Part shown: positions 18,201-22,500 of the stretch, one piece after another
Numbering within the stretch: the first letter of the stretch is position 1
Layout: each line of letters opens with the position of its first letter
Source of the DNA: Theodoxus fluviatilis
Taxonomy: Eukaryota; Mollusca; Gastropoda; Cycloneritida; Neritidae
Direction of reading: 5' to 3'
Length of the DNA: 22,500 nucleotides
Assembly: GCA_034096865.1 (NCBI GenBank)
Contig: JAWQFJ010017488.1
Span: forward strand, 1-22,500
Translations under genes and position numbers: made by a program
The notes under the pieces: model-generated
Seen by the model: only the letters and a program-made list of their open reading frames with translations
Told to the model about the DNA's origin: nothing
Databases searched by the model: none

Positions 18201-21200
18201 TGTACTGCTGTCACTGTGTACTGCTGTCACTGTGTACTAGTGTCAATGTGTACTGCTGTCACTGTGTACTGCTGTCACTGTGTACTAGTGTCACTGTGTA
18301 CTGCTGTACTGTGTACTAGTGTCACTGTGTACTGCTGTCACTGTGTACTAGTGTCACTGTGTACTGCTGTCACTGTGTACTAGTGTCACTGTGTACTGCT
18401 GTCACTGTACTAGTGTCACTGTGTACCGCTGTCACTGTGTACTAGTGTCACTGTGTACTGCTGTCACTGTGTACTAGTGTCACTGTGTACTGCTGTCACT
18501 GTGTACTAGTGTCACTGTGTACTGCTGTCACTGTGTACTAGTGTCACTGTGTACTAGTGTCACTGTGTACTGCTGTCACTGTGTACTTGTGTCACTGTGT
18601 ACTGCTGTCACTGTGTACTAGTGTCACTGTGTACTGCTGTCAATGTGTACTAGTGTCAATGTGTACTAGTGTCACTGTGTACTGCTGTCACTGTGTACTT
18701 GTGTCACTGTGTACTGCTGTCACTGTGTACTTGTGTCACTGTGTACTGCTGTCACTGTGTACTAGTGTCAGTGTGTACTAGTGTCACTGTGTTTTGCTGT
18801 CACTGTGTACTAGTGTCACTGTGTACTGCTGTCACTGTGTACTAGTGTCACTGTGTACTGCTGTCACTGTGTACTAGTGTCACTGTGTACTGCTGTCACT
18901 GTGTACTAGTGTCACTGTGTACTGCTGTCACTGTGTACTAGTGTCACTGTGTACTGCTGTCACTGTGTACTAGTGTCACTGTGTACTGCTGTCACTGTGT
19001 ACTAGTGTCACTGTGTACTGCTGTCACTGTGTACTAGTGTCACTGTGTACTGCTGTCACTGTACTAGTGGCAACTCTGTATTGATTTGCTGAGTCAGTGT
19101 GTACTAGTGTGACTGCTGCACTGCTGTCACTGTGTACTAGTGGCAATTGCTGTGTCAGTGTGTACTAGTGTCACTGCTGTACTGCTGACAGTGCGTACTA
19201 GTGTCACTGTGTACTGCTGTCACTGTGTACTAGTGTCACTGCCATACTGTTGTCACTGTGTACTAGTGTCAGTGTGTACTAGTGTTAGTGTGTACTAGTG
19301 TCACTGTGTACTAGTGACAGTGTGTACTAGTCTGTACTGCTGTCACTGTGTACTAGTGTCACTGTGTACTAGTGTCACTCAGTCACTGTGTACTAGTGTC
19401 AGTGTGTACTAGTGTCAGTGTGTACTAGTGTCACTGGTAACTGCTGGCTGACTTACATTGCAGGGCGTGGACCTGAGGCAGTACAGCAAGGAGGTGGAGA
19501 GAGCTGCTGTCACTGTGTACTAGTGTCACTGTGTACTAGTGTCACTGTGTACTAGTGTCACTGTGTACTAGTGTCACTGTGTACTAGTGTCAGCGCGTAC
19601 TAGTGTCACTGCTAACTGCTGGCTGACTTACATTGCAGGGCGTGGACCTGAGGCAGTACAGCAAGGAGGTGGAGAGAGCTGCTGTCTGTGTGTACTAGTG
19701 TCAGTGTGTACTAGTGTCACTGTGTACTAGTGTCACTCAGTCACTGTGTACTAGTGTCACTGTGTACTAGTGTCACTGTGTACTAGTGTCACTGTGTACT
19801 AGTGTCACTGTGTACTAGTGTCACTCAGTCACTGTGTACTAGTGTCAGTGTGTACTAGTGTCACTGTGTACTAGTGTCAATGTGTACTAGTGTCACTGTG
19901 TACTAGTGTCACTCAGTCACTGTGTACTAGTGTCACTGCTAACTGCTGGCTGACTTACATTGCAGGGCGTGGACCTGAGGCAGTACAGCAAGGAGGTGGA
20001 GAGAGCTGCTGTCAGTGTGTACTAGTGTCAGTGTGTACTAGTGTCACTGGTAACTGCTGGCTGACTTACATTGCAGGGCGTGGACCTGAGGCAGTACAGC
20101 AAGGAGGTGGAGAGAGCTGCTGTCAGTGTGTACTAGTGTCAGTGTGTACTAGTGTCACTGCTAACTGCTGGCTGACTTACATTGCAGGGCGTGGACCTGA
20201 GGCAGTACAGCAAGGAGGTGGAGAGAGCTGCTGTCTGTGTGTACTAGTGTCAGTGTGTACTAGTGTCAGTGTGTACTAGTGTCACTGGTAACTGCTGGCT
20301 GACTTACATTGCAGGGCGTGGACCTGAGGCAGTACAGCAAGGAGGTGGAGAGAGCTGCTGTCAGTGTGTACTAGTGTCAGTGTGTACTAGTGTCACTGGT
20401 AACTGCTGGCTGACTTACATTGCAGGGCGTGGACCTGAGGCAGTACAGCAAGGAGGTGGAGAGAGCTGCTGTCTGTGTGTACTAGTGTCAGTGTGTACTA
20501 GTGTCAGTGTGTACTAGTGTCACTGCTAACTGCTGGCTGACTTACATTGCAGGGCGTGGACCTGAGGCAGTACAGCAAGGAGGTGGAGAGAGCTGCTGTC
20601 AGTGTGTACTAGTGTCAGTGTGTACTAGTGTCACTGCTAACTGCTGGCTGACTTACATTGCAGGGCGTGGACCTGAGGCAGTACAGCAAAGAGGTGGAGA
20701 GAGCTGCTGTCAGTGTGTACTAGTGTCAGTGTGTACTAGTGTCACTGGTAACTGCTGGCTGACTTACATTGCAGGGCGTGGACCTGAGGCAGTACAGCAA
20801 GGAGGTGGAGAGAGCTGCTGTCTGTGTGTACTAGTGTCAGTGTGTACTAGTGTCAGTGTGTACTAGTGTCACTGCTAACTGCTGGCTGACTTACATTGCA
20901 GGGCGTGGACCTGAGGCAGTACAGCAAGGAGGTGGAGAGAGCTGCTGTCAGTGTGTACTAGTGTCAGTGCTAACTGCTGGCTGACTTACATTGCAGGGCG
21001 TGGACCTGAGGCAGTACAGCAAGGAGGTGGAGAGAGCTGCTGTCAGTGTGTACTAGTGTCAGTGTGTACTAGTGTCACTGGTAACTGCTGGCTGACTTAC
21101 ATTGCAGGGCGTGGACCTGAGGCAGTACAGCAAGGAGGTGGAGAGAGCTGCTGTCTCTGTGTACTAGTGTCAGTGTGTACTAGTGTCACTGTGTACTAGT

Positions 21201-22017
21201 GTCACTCAGTCACTGTGTACTAGTGTCAGTGTGTACTAGTGTCAGTGTGTACTAGTGTCACTGCTAACTGCTGGCTGACTTACATTGCAGGGCGTGGACC
21301 TGAGGCAGTACAGCAAGGAGGTGGAGAGAGCTGCTGTCTGTGTGTACTAGTGTCAGTGTGTGCTAGTGTCAGTGCTAACTGCTGGCTGACTTACATTGCA
21401 GGGCGTGGACCTGAGGCAGTACAGCAAGGAGGTGGAGAGAGCTGCTGTCAGTGTGTACTAGTGTCAGTGTGTACTAGTGTCACTGGTAACTGCTGGCTGA
21501 CTTACATTGCAGGGCGTGGACCTGAGGCAGTACAGCAAGGAGGTGGAGAGAGCTGCTGTCTCTGTGTGCTAGTGTCAGTGTGTGCTAGTGTCAGTGTGTG
21601 CTAGTGTCAGTGTGTACTAGTGTCAGTGTGTACTAGTGTCAGTGTGTACTAGTGTCAGTGTGTACTAGTGTCACTGCTAACTGCTGGCTGACTTACATTG
21701 CAGGGCGTGGACCTGAGGCAGTACAGCAAGGAGGTGGAGAGAGCTGCTGTCAGTGTGTACTAGTGTCACTGTGTACTAGTGTCAGTGTGTACTAGTGTCA
21801 CTGCTAACTGCTGGCTGACTTACATTGCAGGGCGTGGACCTGAGGCAGTACAGCAAGGAGGTGGAGAGAGCTGCTGTCAGTGTGTACTAGTGTCAGTGTG
21901 TACTAGTGTCACTGGTAACTGCTGGCTGACTTACATTGCAGGGCGTGGACCTGAGGCAGTACAGCAAGGAGGTGGAGAGAGAGCTGCTGTCTGTGGAGAA
22001 TGCCTCCATCCAGGACT
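12296..22017 (+). CDS. VPS52: VPS52, N-terminal exons 1-4 (GARP/EARP tethering-complex subunit)
   Basis: Exon 1 is 12296-12331 (MEGPEAFLTADE, donor GAG/GTTCGT). Exon 2 is 13106-13184 (QALEDVALNLGELDLTSEEF then LLDEVD, donor GATG/GTAAGT). Exon 3 is 16391-16443 (acceptor CCTTTGCAG, VHIQENLEDAIVKEALNK, donor AAG/GTAATC). Exon 4 is 21942-22017 (acceptor ACATTGCAG, GVDLRQYSKEVERELLSVEN then ASIQD, donor GACT/GTATCC). Phases are 0, 1, 0 and 1 and all agree. The 81 residues match the human VPS52 N-terminus (LGELDITSDEFILDEVDVHI, then GVDLRHYSKQVE). VPS52 joins VPS51, VPS53 and VPS54 (GARP) or VPS50 (EARP) to tether endosome-derived vesicles at the trans-Golgi network and recycling endosomes. This is about a ninth of the usual ~720 aa; later exons are beyond the right edge. 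Exons 1 and 4 have weak donors. Introns 2 and 3 are mostly satellite. Confidence 0.93.
12332..12904 (+). other. VPS52 intron 1, unique part
   Basis: Mostly non-repetitive sequence. A short frame (ATG 12446, 18 codons, MSAEPSADD...) is present but has no donor of quality, so an alternative first exon is not claimed. Confidence 0.5.
12905..13075 (+). repeat. 40-bp tandem repeat, ~4 degenerate copies (VPS52 intron 1)
   Basis: A CATAGCGCCTGTCGTATACG-type unit plus TAGTATAGTTATAGACTTTA repeats at 12905, 12945 and 12985. More diverged copies start near 13024 and 13059. The array ends about 30 bp before the exon 2 acceptor. Confidence 0.85.
13106..13108 (+). promoter_or_regulatory. NAGNAG tandem acceptor at VPS52 exon 2
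   Basis: The acceptor reads GTGTGCAGCAG/GCC. Either CAG can serve, so the mRNA may include or skip one Gln codon without changing frame. Confidence 0.6.
13186..13792 (+). other. VPS52 intron 2, proximal part
   Basis: Unique-looking sequence with a CA-rich stretch at 13570-13600 and a CA microsatellite at 13638-13660. No gene recognised. Confidence 0.5.
13793..14027 (+). repeat. Tandem duplication of ~118 bp
   Basis: Copy 1 (13793-13911) and copy 2 (13912-14027) both run from GAGTCTTGGTGTTGAATGAG to TAGCCTAGTGCATT. They differ by two small indels (AGGA insertion in copy 2; CTGTGTG in copy 1 only), so the duplication is recent. Confidence 0.95.
14083..15186 (+). repeat. 58-bp tandem array, 19 copies, each carrying a consensus 5' splice site
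   Basis: The unit starts TGACTATACAGGCACTGAAA, continues GGCCTTGTCTTCTCTCTCAC and ends AAAACAGCTGTAAGTGTA. Starts are at 14083, 14141, 14199 and so on every 58 bp (59 in two units) to 15129. Copies differ only at GGCCTTG/GGCTTTG/GGGCTTTG. Each unit contains a pyrimidine-rich run ending in CAG, then CT, then GTAAGTG, a near-perfect donor. It lies in VPS52 intron 2, about 900 bp after the real donor. Confidence 0.97.
15187..15582 (+). other. VPS52 intron 2, unique spacer between two arrays
   Basis: About 400 bp without tandem structure or recognised genes; the second half is AT-rich. Confidence 0.6.
15583..16335 (+). repeat. 21-bp tandem array, ~36 copies (VPS52 intron 2)
   Basis: The unit is ACAGTCCTGACAGAGCACAAG with a GAGGACAAG variant scattered through it and one 5-bp insertion at about 15874. 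Because 21 is a multiple of three and the unit lacks stops in several frames, long open frames appear on both strands (for example repeating LSGLSCA on minus); they are not genes. The array ends 55 bp before the exon 3 acceptor. Confidence 0.97.
16511..16570 (+). repeat. GTGA/GTGT/GTGC compound microsatellite
   Basis: GAGTGAGTGAGTGAGTGTGT passes into a GTGC run and back to GTGT, at the start of VPS52 intron 3 about 70 bp after exon 3. Confidence 0.9.
16612..16767 (+). repeat. 39-bp tandem repeat, 4 copies (VPS52 intron 3)
   Basis: Units start at 16612, 16651, 16690 and 16729 (CAGTCTGCCACATGACACAG then AGTGCACCACACACATTTC). The copies are almost identical (CTGCC/GTGCC variant). Confidence 0.95.
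16778..17285 (+). repeat. ~18-bp degenerate tandem array (GATGTGACAGGCTGTGGA)
   Basis: Most regular at 17040-17160 and increasingly diverged on both sides (GACTGTGCAGATGTGACA, GGCTGGAAATGGGACA). Open frames across it on both strands are repeat shadows. Confidence 0.9.
17380..19435 (+). repeat. 16-bp satellite (GTGTACTAGTGTCACT) in VPS52 intron 3
   Basis: More than 100 copies of GTGTACTAGTGTCACT and its GTGTACTGCTGTCACT variant, with rarer CCACTG, CAGTG and CAATG forms. At about 18790-19070 the two variants alternate strictly, giving a 32-bp higher-order repeat. Most units contain the palindrome ACTAGT. The same satellite continues as the spacer of the exon-copy array to 21941. Open frames of VYCCHCVLVSLCTAVT type are repeat shadows. 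Confidence 0.97.
19436..21930 (+). repeat. Array of 18 decoy copies of the VPS52 exon 4 acceptor and 5' exon
   Basis: Each copy has (G/C)TAACTGCTGGCTGACTTACATTGCAG and then the first ~39 bases of exon 4, ending GTGGAGAGAGCTGCTGTC. Exon-like starts are 19464, 19639, 19966, 20077, 20188, 20315, 20426, 20553, 20664, 20775, 20902, 20997, 21108, 21291, 21402, 21513, 21704 and 21831; the genuine exon starts at 21942. The basic period is 111 bp, expanded or contracted in steps of 16 bp (or 8). All 18 lack one GA of the genuine GAGAGAGAG run. In the exon 3 frame each would read GVDLRQYSKEVERAAV and then (S/C)VY and TAG. One copy (20664) has an AAG to AAA change. Details are in the findings. Confidence 0.95.
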
Positions 22018-22029
22018 GTATCCTTGGCT

Positions 22030-22093
22030 GTGTCTTCTCACATGGTGTCTTGTGTCTTGTCTTGTCTCATTTCATCTTGTCTCTCTTGTCTTG
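22030..22093 (+). repeat. TCTTG-type array, left fragment (VPS52 intron 4)
   Basis: TGTCTTGTCTTG-like sequence beginning just after the exon 4 donor and interrupted at 22094 by the ATCC-tailed element. It continues at 22289. Confidence 0.75.
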
Positions 22094-22288
22094 TTCCTCC
22101 TGTGGGTTCGGGGTAAGAATTGACACACCGCATCTCCCTACGGAATTCGTAAGAGACGAATAACTAGGGACACCGTGACTGGATTACATTTACTCTAAAC
22201 TGTTCTCATGATGTTTGTGCTTAATGGCCTTACATAGCCTACGAAGGCTGATAGGCTGTAAAACACTATCCATCCATCCATCCATTCA
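22094..22288 (+). mobile_element. Short retroelement-like repeat with ATCC tail, plus-strand copy
   Basis: The body starts TTCCTCCTGTGGGTTCGGGG and ends in (ATCC)n ATTCA (about 22268-22288). TCTCTTGTCTTG is present on both sides (22082-22093 and 22289-22300) and could be a 12-bp target duplication, although the surrounding array is itself TCTTG-rich. It matches 10325-10523 in inverted orientation. An AGCC-TACGAA-GGCT hairpin lies near the 3' end. GGGTTCGGGG resembles a pol III B box, but no A box was seen. Confidence 0.7.
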
Positions 22289-22500
22289 TCTCTTGTCTTG
22301 TCTCATTTCATCGTGTCTTGTCTCTTGTCTTGTTTCATCTTGTCTCATCTCGTTTTGTCTCGTCTCATCTTGTTTTGTCTCATTTCGTTTCATCTTGTCT
22401 TGTCCTGTCTTGTCTCACCTTGTCTTGTCCTGTCTTGTCTTGTCCTGTCCTGTCCTGTCCTGTCTTGTCCTGTCTTGTCTTGTCTTGTCCTGTCCTGTCC
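22289..22500 (+). repeat. Pentanucleotide array (TGTCT/TGTCC/TCATC), right fragment
   Basis: Variant pentamers run to the window edge and become more uniform (TCCTG/TCTTG) toward 22500. It lies in VPS52 intron 4. Confidence 0.93.

Noticed and set aside
18192..18781. Cys-rich frames (CVLVSLCTAVTVYCCH)
   Set aside because: Translation of the 16-bp satellite; no start context and no unique sequence.
19890..22123. Plus-strand frames with repeating CWLTYIAGRGPEAVQQGGGESCC
   Set aside because: This reads the copied VPS52 exon 4 segment and its intron in the wrong frame; the true frame is GVDLRQYSKEVE.

Overview
The window is eukaryotic nuclear DNA. It has intron-split genes with GT-AG junctions, a ribosomal-protein gene, abundant micro- and minisatellites, and several decayed DNA transposons. 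The protein sequences and the repeat types (TCAAGGTCA-rich interspersed repeat, a short element with an ATCC tail) suggest a lophotrochozoan, most likely a marine mollusc. This assignment is inference; no species marker is visible.

Layout. Positions 1-2025 (minus) hold the 5' four exons of an uncharacterised basic, coiled-coil-like protein whose splice phases all agree; its 3' end lies off the left edge. Positions 2684-3985 (minus) hold a broken Mutator-like transposase. Positions 4490-5225 are an interspersed repeat dense in nuclear-receptor half-sites. Positions 5274-6181 are a 0.9 kb inverted-repeat transposon with a TAA duplication that carries an intact 150-codon exon. Positions 6825-10320 are bounded by TTAA and piggyBac-like termini. 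A short ATCC-tailed retroelement-like repeat (minus) follows at 10325-10523, then minisatellites.

The host core is a head-to-head gene pair. RPS18 (minus, exons at 12198-12196, 11793-11692 and 11264-11178) and VPS52 (plus, exons at 12296-12331, 13106-13184, 16391-16443 and 21942-22017) have start codons only about 97 bp apart. The same pair is divergently adjacent in the human extended MHC. RPS18 codes for 40S protein uS13; VPS52 is a subunit of the GARP/EARP tethering complexes. They share a promoter but not a pathway. The later RPS18 exons are not in the window, so its third intron would span at least 11 kb and contain all the transposons and the gene at 1-2025.

VPS52 introns 1-4 are built largely of tandem arrays: a 40-bp repeat, a 119-bp duplication, a 58-bp x19 array, a 21-bp x36 array, a 39-bp x4 array, an 18-bp array, a 16-bp satellite of several kb and a TGTCT/TGTCC pentanucleotide array. 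The most striking feature is at 19436-21941. There the 3' splice site and first part of VPS52 exon 4 have been copied 18 times inside the 16-bp satellite, directly upstream of the real exon. Every copy lacks the same 2 bases and runs into an in-frame stop. In intron 2, the 58-bp array repeats a consensus 5' splice site 19 times. Splice signals embedded in satellites are therefore the recurrent theme of this locus.
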